A DNA stretch of 64,000 bases, taken from positions 124,001 to 188,000 of the forward strand of contig JAQTTH010000003.1 in NCBI GenBank assembly GCA_028710895.1. The letters run 5' to 3'. This document shows, piece by piece, positions 44,441 through 53,336 of the stretch. Numbering within the stretch: position 1 is the stretch's first letter; every line of letters begins with the position of its first letter. This DNA is from Paludibacter sp. GTDB taxonomy: Bacteria > Bacteroidota > Bacteroidia > Bacteroidales > Paludibacteraceae. A program made the translations under genes and the position numbers. Under the pieces are notes generated by a model that saw only the letters and a list, made by a program, of their open reading frames with translations, was not told the origin of the DNA and ran no database searches.

Positions 44441-45793
44441 ATGGCTGTAGTAGTTATTCTGCCCAAGCAAGGGCAATCGGTTGAGAGTTGTATCATCACC
44501 GAAATCAAAAAGAAAAAAGGTGATACCGTAAAAAAAGGTGAAGTTCTGTTCGCTTACGAAACCGATAAGGCTTCGTTCGAAGAAGAATCACCTGCTGATG
44601 GTGTGGTACTTGAGAGTTTTTACAATGATGGCGACGAAGTTGCTGTGCTGTTGGACATGATGGTTATTGGTCAACCCGGTGAAGATTATGCCGGATTATT
44701 ACAAGGTGGTGCACCTGTGGCAGCGGAACAACCTGTTGTTGCTTCTGAACCAGTAGCTAAAGCTGAAGAACCTGCAAAAGTTGAAGCGGCTACACCAACT
44801 CAAAACTCAGAACTCAAAACTCAGAATTCTTCTTTCGTTTCTCCCCGCGCTAAAAACTTAGCCACAAAAGAAGCATTGAACGCAAGCGAACTGGCTGGTT
44901 CAGGACCAAACGGTCGTGTGATTGAAAAAGACGTGCTGGCTGCATTGGAAAACCGTCCGAAACTGACTCCATTGGCTAAGAAAATTGCTGCAGAAGAAGG
45001 TGTTCAACCACAAGGTGCAGGTTCAGGTCTTGCCGGAACTGCCAAAGCTGCCGATTTATTGCCACCACCTGTAAATGCTGTTTACGGCGTGGATTACGAA
45101 GATAAAAAGCTGTCGAACATGCGCAAATTGATTGCAAAAGCAATGCATTCTTCGTTGCAAAACTCAGCGCAACTTACTCACCACCTGGGAGCCGATGCAC
45201 GTAATATCCAAAACTTACGTAAGAAGGCCAAGAAAGCATTCGAAGCCGGAACTTTGTCGGCCAATTTGACTATAAATGATTTTGTATGCTTTGCAGTAGT
45301 AAAAGCATTGAAAAAATTCCCAAATGTAAATTCACACTTCCTCGGCGAATCGATGCGTTTGTTCAACAAAGTTCACCTTGGACTGGCTGTTGATACTGAG
45401 CGTGGTTTGATGGTTCCTGCAGTGCGCAACGCTGACGATTTATCTATTATCGGACTTTCGAATCAGTTGAAAGAAGTGGCAAATGCATGTAAGAAAGGTG
45501 CAATTTCGCCCGAATTATTGGCAGCCGAAGCAGCTACATTTACTGTTTCGAACCTTGGTGCTTACGGTGTGGAAATGTTTACTCCGGTAATCAACTTGCC
45601 GCAATCGGCTATTTTGGGTGTGAACACCATTGTTCCTCGTCCGAAAGATTTGGGTGATGGCGTGTATGGTTTCGTGCCTTATATCGGCTTGAGTTTAACA
45701 TACGATCATCGCTCGTTGGATGGTGGTGAAGCAACACGCTTTCTGAAACAAATTGCCATTGAAATTGAAACATTGGAATTGGATATTTTTTAA
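44441..45793 (+). CDS. 2-oxoacid dehydrogenase E2 (dihydrolipoyl acyltransferase)
   Basis: E2 is the lipoylated core of a pyruvate dehydrogenase-type complex. Residues 1-83 form the lipoyl domain with K43 (ETDKAS) as lipoyl site. After a Pro/Ala/Glu linker comes the E3-binding domain (SPRAKNLATKEALNASELA, about 133-170). A second, E3-binding-like stretch (LTPLAKKIAAEEGVQPQGAG, about 174-206) follows. The catalytic domain ends with DHRSLDGGEATRFLKQI, carrying the His and Asp of the active site. The linker holds TQNSELKTQNSS, which is encoded by an ACTCAAAACTCAGA microrepeat. Whether the substrate is pyruvate, acetoin-type or another keto acid cannot be read. Confidence 0.88.
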   Translation: MAVVVILPKQGQSVESCIITEIKKKKGDTVKKGEVLFAYETDKASFEEESPADGVVLESFYNDGDEVAVLLDMMVIGQPGEDYAGLLQGGAPVAAEQPVVASEPVAKAEEPAKVEAATPTQNSELKTQNSSFVSPRAKNLATKEALNASELAGSGPNGRVIEKDVLAALENRPKLTPLAKKIAAEEGVQPQGAGSGLAGTAKAADLLPPPVNAVYGVDYEDKKLSNMRKLIAKAMHSSLQNSAQLTHHLGADARNIQNLRKKAKKAFEAGTLSANLTINDFVCFAVVKALKKFPNVNSHFLGESMRLFNKVHLGLAVDTERGLMVPAVRNADDLSIIGLSNQLKEVANACKKGAISPELLAAEAATFTVSNLGAYGVEMFTPVINLPQSAILGVNTIVPRPKDLGDGVYGFVPYIGLSLTYDHRSLDGGEATRFLKQIAIEIETLELDIF

Positions 45794-45802
45794 ACAAGAC
45801 TA

Positions 45803-45937
45803 CCCCTAACCCCTAAAGGGGAACAGAGTTACTTTTGTCTCTGAATAATGGGTAATCAACTTAATAAAATCAATATCTTTGTTTCAAAATAAATTTATTA
45901 ATCAATACTAACTAAATTCCCCTTTAGGGGTTAGGAG
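45803..45937. repeat. Inverted CCCCTAACCCCTAAAGGGG repeat in the E2-E3 gap
   Basis: A 21-bp arm (45803-45823, core CCTAACCCCTAAAGGGGAA) pairs with 45917-45937 with one mismatch. Each arm contains its own palindrome CCCCTAAAGGGG. The repeat fills most of the gap and its right arm supplies the sequence just before the E3 start. A TATCTTTG box lies between the arms. Confidence 0.75.
45874..45881 (+). promoter_or_regulatory. -7 box inside the E2-E3 gap
   Basis: TATCTTTG matches the consensus and lies inside the palindromic repeat 67 bases before the E3 start at 45948, so E3 and later genes may have their own promoter. Confidence 0.4.
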
Positions 45938-45947
45938 TCATATTATT

Positions 45948-47303
45948 ATGTACGATTTAATCATTATCGGTGGTGGTCCGGCCGGATATGTAGCTGCAGA
46001 ACGTGCAGGACATAAAGGACTGAAAGTTTTATTGTTCGAGAAAAAAAGCATGGGTGGTGTGTGTCTCAACGAAGGTTGTATTCCTACCAAAACATTGCTT
46101 TACAGTGCTAAAACGTACGAAAATGCTTTGCACGGTGATAAATATGGCGTATTTGGTGACAATATCCGTTTTGATTTCGGAAAAATTGTTGCCCGCAAAA
46201 ATAAAGTGGTTCGCAAGCTCGTTGCTGGTGTTGAGGGCAAAATGAAAATGCACCACGTAACGGTTGTAAAAGGCGAAGCCATGATTGTTGGTCGTAGCCC
46301 GAAAGGTGTGGAAGCAACCGCTGGTGGCGAAAGCTACTTAGGTGCTAACCTGCTTATTTGTACCGGTTCCGAAGCATTCGTTCCACCTATTCCGGGATTG
46401 GCCGAAGCAGGTGACATTATCCTGACTAACCGCGAAATTCTGGATTTGAAAGATCAACCAAAATCATTGGTAGTTATCGGTGGTGGCGTTATTGGGATGG
46501 AGTTTGCAAGTTTTTACAACAGCCTTGGTACCAAAGTAACTATCGTGGAAATGCTTCCTGAAATTCTTGGTGGTTTAGACTTCGAAATTTCAGCCATGTT
46601 GCGCGATATTTACAGCAAAAAAGGCATCGAATATAACCTGAATGCCAAAGTGGTAAAAATCGATGGCAACAAAGTTATTTTCGAGAAAGACGGAAAAACG
46701 GAGACTATCGAAGGTGAAAAAATCCTTGTCAGCGTTGGTCGCCGGGCAGTAACAAAAGGTTTCGGATTGGAAAATCTGAACGTGGAGTTATTCCGTGGTG
46801 GTATCAAAGTGGACGAAAAAATGCGTACCAATGTGCCTAACGTTTTTGCGGCAGGCGACGTAACCGGATTCTCGTTGTTGGCTCACACAGCCAGTCGCGA
46901 AGGTGAAGTGGTGGTGAACAACCTCACAGGTCGTGCCGATAAGATGCGTTACGATGCTATTCCGGGTGTGGTTTATACCAATCCAGAAGTAGCTGGTGTT
47001 GGCGAAACCGAAGAATCGGCTAAAGCAAAAGGTATTGACTACAAAGTAGCTAAATTGCCAATGGCGTATGCCGGACGTTTCGTAGCTGAAAACGAAGGTG
47101 GCTCGGGACTTTGCAAAGTACTGGTAGGTGCTAAACATGGCGAAGTAATCGGTGTTCATATGCTGGGTAATCCTTGCAGCGAAATGATTTACGGAGCATG
47201 CATGGCCATCGAACAGGAAATGACACTGGCGGAAATGGAAGAAGTGGTTTTCCCACACCCAACCGTTAGCGAAATATTTAAAGAAACGATATTTGCGTTT
47301 TAA
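45948..47303 (+). CDS. lpdA: Dihydrolipoyl dehydrogenase (E3)
   Basis: This flavoprotein re-oxidises dihydrolipoyl E2 and passes electrons to NAD+. MYDLIIIGGGPAGYVAAERA is the FAD-binding start, GGVCLNEGCIPTKTLL holds the redox-active disulfide, VVIGGGVIGMEFASFYNSLG is the NAD site, and HPTVSEIF near the C-terminus carries the active-site His. Length (451 residues) is typical. The gap to E2 holds an inverted CCCCTAAAGGGG repeat, and the gap to E1 holds a short palindrome. It is part of a dedicated complex; no separate PDH operon is seen elsewhere in the window. Confidence 0.95.
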   Translation: MYDLIIIGGGPAGYVAAERAGHKGLKVLLFEKKSMGGVCLNEGCIPTKTLLYSAKTYENALHGDKYGVFGDNIRFDFGKIVARKNKVVRKLVAGVEGKMKMHHVTVVKGEAMIVGRSPKGVEATAGGESYLGANLLICTGSEAFVPPIPGLAEAGDIILTNREILDLKDQPKSLVVIGGGVIGMEFASFYNSLGTKVTIVEMLPEILGGLDFEISAMLRDIYSKKGIEYNLNAKVVKIDGNKVIFEKDGKTETIEGEKILVSVGRRAVTKGFGLENLNVELFRGGIKVDEKMRTNVPNVFAAGDVTGFSLLAHTASREGEVVVNNLTGRADKMRYDAIPGVVYTNPEVAGVGETEESAKAKGIDYKVAKLPMAYAGRFVAENEGGSGLCKVLVGAKHGEVIGVHMLGNPCSEMIYGACMAIEQEMTLAEMEEVVFPHPTVSEIFKETIFAF

Positions 47304-47305
47304 TA

Positions 47306-47333
47306 GTAGGGGCAGGTCGCGACCTGTCCTTAC
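47306..47333. repeat. Short palindrome in the E3-E1 gap
   Basis: GTAGGGGCAGGTC and GACCTGTCCTTAC, separated by GC, pair with two mismatches. The sequence GGCAGGTCGCGACCTG is a common intergenic repeat type in Bacteroidota. Confidence 0.6.
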
Positions 47334-47375
47334 ACAAACGAAAATCAATATAAAAACAAATAAACCATATACAAA

Positions 47376-49835
47376 ATGCCAAAAGTACAGCACATTGACC
47401 CGTCAGTAGCACGCAAACCGGGTTTTGTGGAATTTCAACCAATTCCAGTAAATCAATATCAGAAAACCGTCAAAGACGAAAAAGGTAATTTTACCAACGA
47501 AGAATTCAAAGCCATTTATCACGACATGGTGTTGATTCGAGAGTTCGAAACCATGATCAACCTGATTAAAACAGTTGGTGCATACAACGGAACTTCGTAC
47601 AATCACCCCGGTCCTGCTCACTTGTCTATCGGACAGGAATCGGCAGCTGTTGGGATGGCCTGGACATTGACCGTTGACGATTATATTTTTGGTAGCCACC
47701 GTTCTCATGGCGAAATCCTTGCAAAAGGAATGTCGGCTATCCACAAATGTGACGATAAATACTTGATGGACGTAATGGAATCGTTCTTCGACGGAGCTGT
47801 ACTAAATGTTGTAAAAAAAGACTTTACAGGCACAACAAAAGAATTGGCTCGTCGCTTCCTCGTTTATGGAACATTGGCCGAAATCTTTGCCCGTGTAACC
47901 GGTTTCAACCGCGGATTGGGTGGTTCTATGCACGCTTTCTTTACTCCATTTGGTGTTTATCCTAACAATGCCCTTGTGGGTGGTTCGGGTGATATTGCCG
48001 TAGGTGCTGCATTGTACAAAAAAATCAACCGTCAGAAAGGCTTGGTAGTTGCCAATATTGGTGACGCTTCAATGGCTTGCGGTCCGGTTTGGGAAGGTAT
48101 TACCTTTGCTTCTATGGATCAGTTCCGCCAGTTGTGGGAAGGTGATATGCAAGGTGGACTTCCGGTGATCATCAACATCATGAACAACCAATATGGTATG
48201 GGTGGACAAACTGCCGGCGAAACCATGGGTTATGATGTTGCGGCTCGTATTGGTGCAGGTGTAAACCCTGAGCAAATGCACGCCGAACGTGTTGACGGTT
48301 ACAATCCGTTGGCTGTTATCGACGCTTACAAACGCAAACGCGTTATCCTTGAAGAGAAAAAAGGTCCTGTTTTATTGGACGTATTGACATATCGTTACAG
48401 CGGTCACTCACCATCGGATGCGTCTTCGTATCGTACCAAAGAAGAAGTGGAAGCATGGGAAGCGCAAGATTGTATCGCTTCTTTCGGAAAACAATTAATT
48501 GAAGCAAAAGAAGCTACACAAGTTGATCTGGACGCAACATGGGCTGATGTAAAAGCATTGGTGTATGATATGTTCCTGAAATCTATCGACGACGAAGTTT
48601 CACCCCGTATGACCAATGCGCAAATCATTGGCGATATGATGTTCTCGAACGGTTCGGTTGATGCTATGTCGACTGCAAAACCTGATGTATTGATGCCATT
48701 GGCTGACAATTCACGTGTAAAGAAAATTGCGGCGAAAGAACGTTTTGCTTTTGATGCAGATGGAAAACCATTCAGCAAGATGAAACAATATCAGTTGCGC
48801 GACGGTATTTTCGAAGCCATGATGGATCGTTTCTACAAGGATGCATCGTTGGTGGCTTATGGTGAAGAAAACCGCGATTGGGGTGGTGCGTTTGCCGTTT
48901 ATGGCGGTATGACCGAAGCATTGCCTTACCACCGTTTGTTCAACTCGCCTATTGCCGAAGCATCTATCGTGGGTACTGCCATTGGTTATGCTATGTGTGG
49001 TGGTCGCGTGGTTCCTGAAATTATGTATTGCGATTTCCTGGGTCGTTGTGGTGATGAGGTGTTCAACCAAATGCCTAAATGGCAATCGATGAGCGGTAAT
49101 GTTTTGAAAATGCCAATCACGCTGCGTGTATCGGTAGGTTCGAAATACGGTGCGCAACACTCGCAAGACTGGACTTCGTTGGTAACGCAAATTCCCGGAT
49201 TGAAAGTATGTTTCCCGGTAACTCCTTACGATGCCAAAGGGCTGATGAACTCGGCTTTGCAGGGAACTGACCCGGTTGTTTACTTCGAAAGCCAACGTAT
49301 CTACGAAATTGGTGAGCAATTCCACAAAGGCGGTGTACCTGAAGGTTACTACGAAATTCCATTTGGTGAGCCGGACGTAAAAAAAGAAGGTAAAGATATT
49401 ACGTTCCTAACCGTTGGTCACACATTATATCCTGCTTTGGCTGCCGCTAAAGAACTGGAAGAAAAATACGGCTTGAGTGCAGAAGTTATCGACGCTCGTT
49501 CGTTGGTACCATTCAACTACGAACAAGTGGTGGAGTCGGTGAAGAAAACAGGTAAAATCATTGTGGCCGGTGACGCTTGTGCCCGTGGCTCGTTCCTGAA
49601 CGACTTTGCAACCAACATCAGCACCCTTTGCTTCGACTATCTGGACGCTCCGGTTTGTGTGCTTGGTTCACGCAACTGGATTACTCCGGCCTTCGAATTG
49701 GAAGATTCATTCTTCCCACAAGTAAGCTGGTTCCTCGATATGATCAACGAACGCATCCAACCACTGGCAGGCTATGTTCCTGGTCAGAACTTTACCGATG
49801 CTGAGTTTATCCGTCGTTCGAAATTAGGAGTATAA
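47376..49835 (+). CDS. 2-oxoacid dehydrogenase E1, fused alpha and beta subunits
   Basis: E1 is the thiamine-diphosphate decarboxylase of the complex. The 819 residues join both subunits. The alpha part (about 1-420) has LVGGSGDIAVGAALY, then the TPP loop as NIGDASMACGPVWEGITFAS (GDA rather than GDG) and IINIMNNQYGMGGQT. The beta part (about 475-819) has FNSPIAEASIVGTAIGYAM, EIMYCDFLGRCGDEVFNQM, and VVESVKKTGKIIVAGDACA. The fusion removes the need for separate alpha/beta assembly. Substrate is unresolved: pyruvate is the default, but 2-oxobutyrate or acetoin types share these motifs. A palindromic repeat lies between its stop and the PHP gene. Confidence 0.88.
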   Translation: MPKVQHIDPSVARKPGFVEFQPIPVNQYQKTVKDEKGNFTNEEFKAIYHDMVLIREFETMINLIKTVGAYNGTSYNHPGPAHLSIGQESAAVGMAWTLTVDDYIFGSHRSHGEILAKGMSAIHKCDDKYLMDVMESFFDGAVLNVVKKDFTGTTKELARRFLVYGTLAEIFARVTGFNRGLGGSMHAFFTPFGVYPNNALVGGSGDIAVGAALYKKINRQKGLVVANIGDASMACGPVWEGITFASMDQFRQLWEGDMQGGLPVIINIMNNQYGMGGQTAGETMGYDVAARIGAGVNPEQMHAERVDGYNPLAVIDAYKRKRVILEEKKGPVLLDVLTYRYSGHSPSDASSYRTKEEVEAWEAQDCIASFGKQLIEAKEATQVDLDATWADVKALVYDMFLKSIDDEVSPRMTNAQIIGDMMFSNGSVDAMSTAKPDVLMPLADNSRVKKIAAKERFAFDADGKPFSKMKQYQLRDGIFEAMMDRFYKDASLVAYGEENRDWGGAFAVYGGMTEALPYHRLFNSPIAEASIVGTAIGYAMCGGRVVPEIMYCDFLGRCGDEVFNQMPKWQSMSGNVLKMPITLRVSVGSKYGAQHSQDWTSLVTQIPGLKVCFPVTPYDAKGLMNSALQGTDPVVYFESQRIYEIGEQFHKGGVPEGYYEIPFGEPDVKKEGKDITFLTVGHTLYPALAAAKELEEKYGLSAEVIDARSLVPFNYEQVVESVKKTGKIIVAGDACARGSFLNDFATNISTLCFDYLDAPVCVLGSRNWITPAFELEDSFFPQVSWFLDMINERIQPLAGYVPGQNFTDAEFIRRSKLGV

Positions 49836-49842
49836 TTTTAAA

Positions 49843-49917
49843 ACCACTAAGGCATTGAGACCACTTAGATTCACAATCCATTTTAGTGTTTCTTTGTGTA
49901 CTTAGTGCCTTAGTGGT
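49843..49917. repeat. Inverted ACCACTAAGGCA repeat after E1
   Basis: ACCACTAAGGCA (49843-49854) and TGCCTTAGTGGT (49906-49917) pair perfectly, with further CACTTAG-like segments between. The element fills the gap between E1 and the PHP-domain gene. Confidence 0.7.
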
Positions 49918-49932
49918 AATTACATATTTATC

Positions 49933-51090
49933 ATGAAAAACATAAAAGTAAACGCACACCTCCACACACCTTACTCGTTCAGTGCATTCACCGAACTGAA
50001 TCAGGCGCTCGATATGGCTGTTGCCGAAGGCATAAAAGTGGTTGGTATCAATGATTTTTATACCACTGCCGGCTACGAAGCCTGGGCGGTTGGTTGTAAG
50101 GAACGCGGTTTGTATCCGTTGTTCAATATAGAATTTATCAGTCTGAACGAAGCCGACCAAAAAGCCGGTTTGCGGGTGAACGATCCCGGAAATCCCGGTC
50201 GCACGTACCTGAGTGGCAAAGGACTTTCGTATCCTTTCCAACTGGCAGAGCCTTTTGCTACGCAATTGGCTGACGTAAGTGCCGAAGCCAACGCACAGGT
50301 GGAAGCCATGTGTGGCAAGGTAAATGAAATTCTGGCTGCGAATAATGCTGGTTTCTCGCTCGACTTCGAATGGATTAAAAACGATCTTACCAAAGGTTCT
50401 ATCCGCGAACGCCATTTAGCCAAAGCATTGCGTTTGAAAGTGTACGAGGCTTGTAACAACAATCCGTTGGATATTCGCATTTTGTTTCACAAACTTTTCG
50501 GAGGAAAAGAATTGAAATCGGAAATCAACGATATCGCAGGAGTGGAAAACGAAATCCGTGGCAACTTGCTCAAAGCAGGTGGTGGCGCTTTCGTTCCAGA
50601 AGATCCAAAGGCCTTTTTGCCTATGCAAACCGTTTGCGATATTATCGTGGCAGGTGGAGGCATACCAACCTATCCGTTTCTGGCCGATGACGCCAAAGGT
50701 GGTTATACCGATTTCGAAGGCGATTTGGAACGCGTGGCTAAGCAATTAACCGAACGTGGTTTCCATTCAGTGGAGTTTATCACTACCCGTAATGGTGTTG
50801 AATTGCTGGAGAAATACGCCAGTTATTTGCACGACCAGGGTTTTGTGGTGACATTCGGTAGCGAGCACAACACGCCGGCTATGGAACCAATCGAGCTTTT
50901 TGCGCGTAACAGCACGCCACTTACCGACCGTTTGATGCAAATTAGCTACGAAGGTGTTTGCGTGATAGCGGCTCACCAACATTTGGTAGCACAAGGTTTG
51001 CGCGGTTATGTAGATGCCAACGGACAAGCTGATCGCAGCAAACGTGCTGAGTTTATTAAATTGGGAGATCAATTGATTAATAATGCATGA
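49933..51090 (+). CDS. PHP-domain protein
   Basis: The 385-residue protein begins KVNAHLHTPYSFSAF, with H9 and H11 of the PHP metal site. VGINDFYTTAGYEAW, LFNIEF and FGSEHNTPAMEP, then VIAAHQHLVAQG, give the remaining metal-binding residues. PHP enzymes are metal-dependent phosphoesterases, for example histidinol phosphatase and polymerase nucleases. The position between PDH E1 and a 6-deoxyhexose aldolase suggests a phosphosugar or nucleotide substrate, but nothing in the sequence shows which. The inserted region (about 60-240) is longer than in simple PHP phosphatases. Its stop codon overlaps the left arm of a palindromic repeat. Confidence 0.78.
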   Translation: MKNIKVNAHLHTPYSFSAFTELNQALDMAVAEGIKVVGINDFYTTAGYEAWAVGCKERGLYPLFNIEFISLNEADQKAGLRVNDPGNPGRTYLSGKGLSYPFQLAEPFATQLADVSAEANAQVEAMCGKVNEILAANNAGFSLDFEWIKNDLTKGSIRERHLAKALRLKVYEACNNNPLDIRILFHKLFGGKELKSEINDIAGVENEIRGNLLKAGGGAFVPEDPKAFLPMQTVCDIIVAGGGIPTYPFLADDAKGGYTDFEGDLERVAKQLTERGFHSVEFITTRNGVELLEKYASYLHDQGFVVTFGSEHNTPAMEPIELFARNSTPLTDRLMQISYEGVCVIAAHQHLVAQGLRGYVDANGQADRSKRAEFIKLGDQLINNA

Positions 51091-51217
51091 CCCCCAACCC
51101 CCTAAAGGGGGCTTTTAGCGGAGTGCAAAATCAGGAGTTAGTAAAGAAATAAACTATAATCAATCCTAAAAAATAGGAGACGAGACTAAAATAATCCCCC
51201 TTTAGGGGCTAGGGGTC
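51089..51217. repeat. Inverted repeat filling the PHP-aldolase gap
   Basis: The left arm (51089-51111, ACCCCCAACCCCCTAAAGGG within it) overlaps the PHP stop codon. The right arm (51196-51217, CCCCCTTTAGGGGCTAGGGG within it) ends one base before the next start codon. The arms are imperfect complements and each contains a CCCCTAAAGGGG-like palindrome. Confidence 0.75.
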
Positions 51218-51218
51218 T

Positions 51219-53192
51219 ATGAAAGAAATACAACAATTAATCGAAATATCGCAATTCTACGGCCGTGATAGCCGTTTCGTAATTGCAGGCGGTGGAAACA
51301 CATCGTACAAAAACGCAGAAAAAATCTGGGTAAAAGCCAGTGGTTCGTCCTTGGCAACCATTACCGAAGATGGTTTTGCGGTGCTCGACAGAGCCAAACT
51401 AAACCTCATGTCCGACAAAGTGTACAGCGCCAATGCAGCAGAACGTGAAGAGCAGGTAAAAAATGATTTGGCCGATGCTACCATCACCAAAGGCAAACGT
51501 CCATCGGTGGAAACATCGATGCACAACGTGATTGACTTCGCCTTTGTGGTACACATGCACCCAACCTTGGTAAACGGTTTGATGTGCGCGAATAATGCTC
51601 AGGCCGACTTGCAAAAGCTTTTTGGCGCCAAAGCATTGTACATCGAATACACCGATCCGGGTTATGTGCTGTTCAAAAAAGTAGAAGATGCCATCAAAGC
51701 TTTCCGTGCAGAGGATGGTGCCGAACCTGCTGTTATCTGGTTGCAAAACCACGGCATCTTTGTGGCTGCCAATAGCATTGAAGAAGTAAAAGTGCTTTAT
51801 ACTAAAATTCTTTCTACTCTTAATGATAGCCTCACTTCAAGTGAGACTATCAATAAAATGTTCGACGAACCACGCGCAACTTGTAGTTGTACAGAACAAA
51901 TACTTCCTAGTATCCGCATGATACTTTCTGCCGACAGATTGAAAACCCTGAAAGTACGCAAAAATGCATTGGTAAAACATTTCTACGACACCGAAGAAGC
52001 GCAAGCCAAAATTGCAAAACCATTTACTCCGGATGCGATTGTCTATTGCAAATCGAACTATATTTTTCTCAACGACGAAGAACCGGAAGCCGTACTGGCT
52101 GAGGCTGCAAAACAAATTCCGGCTTTCACCGCTAAGTTTGGTTATCAACCCAAAGTGATTCTAATTAAAGGAATCGGATTGGTAGCGGTGGGCGACAATG
52201 CTGCTCAGTGCGACATTATTTTGGATGTATTCGAAGATGCCATGAAGATTGCATATTATGCTGAATCGTTTGGTGGTCCGCACCCAATGACGCAAGCGCA
52301 AATCGACTTTATCGACAACTGGGAAGTGGAAAACTACCGTCGCAGTGTGGCGGCAGGTGGTGCAGCCGGTCGTGCCGAGAATAAAACCATTATCGTAACC
52401 GGAGCTGCACAAGGCTTTGGCGAAGGAATTGCCCGTTGCTTGTTGCAACAAGGCGCTAACATTGTGGTGGCAGATATGAACGAAACGGTTGGACGTGCTA
52501 CGGTGGAGCGTTTCAACGGATTGGCAAAAAGTAACCGTGCCATCTTTGTAAAAACCAACGTAAGCGAAATTCCAAGCATCGAAAACCTGGTTCACGAAAC
52601 CATTTGCAACTTTGGTGCTATCGATTGTTTTGTAAGCAATGCAGGAGTGCTTCGTGCGGGTGGACTGGACGACATGACGCCAGAAGATTTCGAGTTCGTA
52701 ACGAAAATCAATTATAATGCTTATTTCTATTGCACCAAAGTGGTGAGCAAGGTCATGAAGCTGCAAACCAAATATGCACCGGAGTATTATGCCGACATTA
52801 TTCAGGTAAATTCCAAATCGGGATTGCGCGGTAGCAAGGCAAACTTCGCCTATGCTGGCGGTAAATTTGGTGGCATTGGTCTTACTCAGTCTTTTGCATT
52901 GGAACTAGCTCCGTTCCGTATTAAAGTAAACTCTATTTGCCCGGGTAATTTCTACGAAGGCCCGCTTTGGAGCGATCCGGTTAACGGCTTGTTTGTACAG
53001 TACTTAAATGCAGGAAAAGTGCCGGGTGCCAAAACAATTGAAGATGTAAAAGAGTTTTATTTAGCACAGGTTCCAATGAAAAAAGGATGCTCGCCCGAGG
53101 ACGTTACCAAAGGTGCGTTGTACTTGATGGAACAATGCGGCGAAACCGGGCAGGCATTGCCAATTACCGGCGGGCAGGTGATGCTGAACTAA
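51219..53192 (+). CDS. RhaEW-type class II aldolase/short-chain dehydrogenase fusion
   Basis: The N-terminal half is a class II aldolase with intact zinc ligands E98, H112, H114 and H178 (SVETSMHN, VHMHPT, QNHGIF). The C-terminal half is a short-chain dehydrogenase with TGAAQGFGEG near residue 394, SNAGV and the catalytic Y-x3-K (YAGGK near 545). In Bacillus and others the RhaEW fusion splits rhamnulose-1-phosphate into DHAP and lactaldehyde, then oxidises the aldehyde to L-lactate. Here the partner kinase suggests fuculose-1-phosphate instead, or both sugars; this is inference. A hairpin inside the coding region lies at 51826-51852. Confidence 0.85.
   Translation: MKEIQQLIEISQFYGRDSRFVIAGGGNTSYKNAEKIWVKASGSSLATITEDGFAVLDRAKLNLMSDKVYSANAAEREEQVKNDLADATITKGKRPSVETSMHNVIDFAFVVHMHPTLVNGLMCANNAQADLQKLFGAKALYIEYTDPGYVLFKKVEDAIKAFRAEDGAEPAVIWLQNHGIFVAANSIEEVKVLYTKILSTLNDSLTSSETINKMFDEPRATCSCTEQILPSIRMILSADRLKTLKVRKNALVKHFYDTEEAQAKIAKPFTPDAIVYCKSNYIFLNDEEPEAVLAEAAKQIPAFTAKFGYQPKVILIKGIGLVAVGDNAAQCDIILDVFEDAMKIAYYAESFGGPHPMTQAQIDFIDNWEVENYRRSVAAGGAAGRAENKTIIVTGAAQGFGEGIARCLLQQGANIVVADMNETVGRATVERFNGLAKSNRAIFVKTNVSEIPSIENLVHETICNFGAIDCFVSNAGVLRAGGLDDMTPEDFEFVTKINYNAYFYCTKVVSKVMKLQTKYAPEYYADIIQVNSKSGLRGSKANFAYAGGKFGGIGLTQSFALELAPFRIKVNSICPGNFYEGPLWSDPVNGLFVQYLNAGKVPGAKTIEDVKEFYLAQVPMKKGCSPEDVTKGALYLMEQCGETGQALPITGGQVMLN
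51826..51852 (+). repeat. Hairpin inside the aldolase-dehydrogenase gene
   Basis: GATAGCCTCACTT and AAGTGAGACTATC pair with one mismatch around a single C, encoding part of NDSLTSSETINKMF. A hairpin this strong inside a reading frame looks like a small inserted repeat. Confidence 0.6.
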
Positions 53193-53196
53193 GATT

Positions 53197-53328
53197 TTTT
53201 GAACCACAATAGGCACATAGAACACATTCTATTTTGAATATTGGGGTTCTTCTTATAAAATATAAATTCAAACAATAGACATTGTAGGTTAATATTATTG
53301 TGACCTATGTGCCTATTGTGGTTCAAAA
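53197..53328. repeat. 24-bp inverted repeat before the second Zn-dehydrogenase
   Basis: Perfect 24-base arms (53197-53220 with 53305-53328; core GAACCACAATAGGCACATAG) flank 84 AT-rich bases. The repeat begins five bases after the aldolase stop codon and ends eight bases before the next start at 53337. Confidence 0.85.
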
Positions 53329-53336
53329 CAAAAAAA

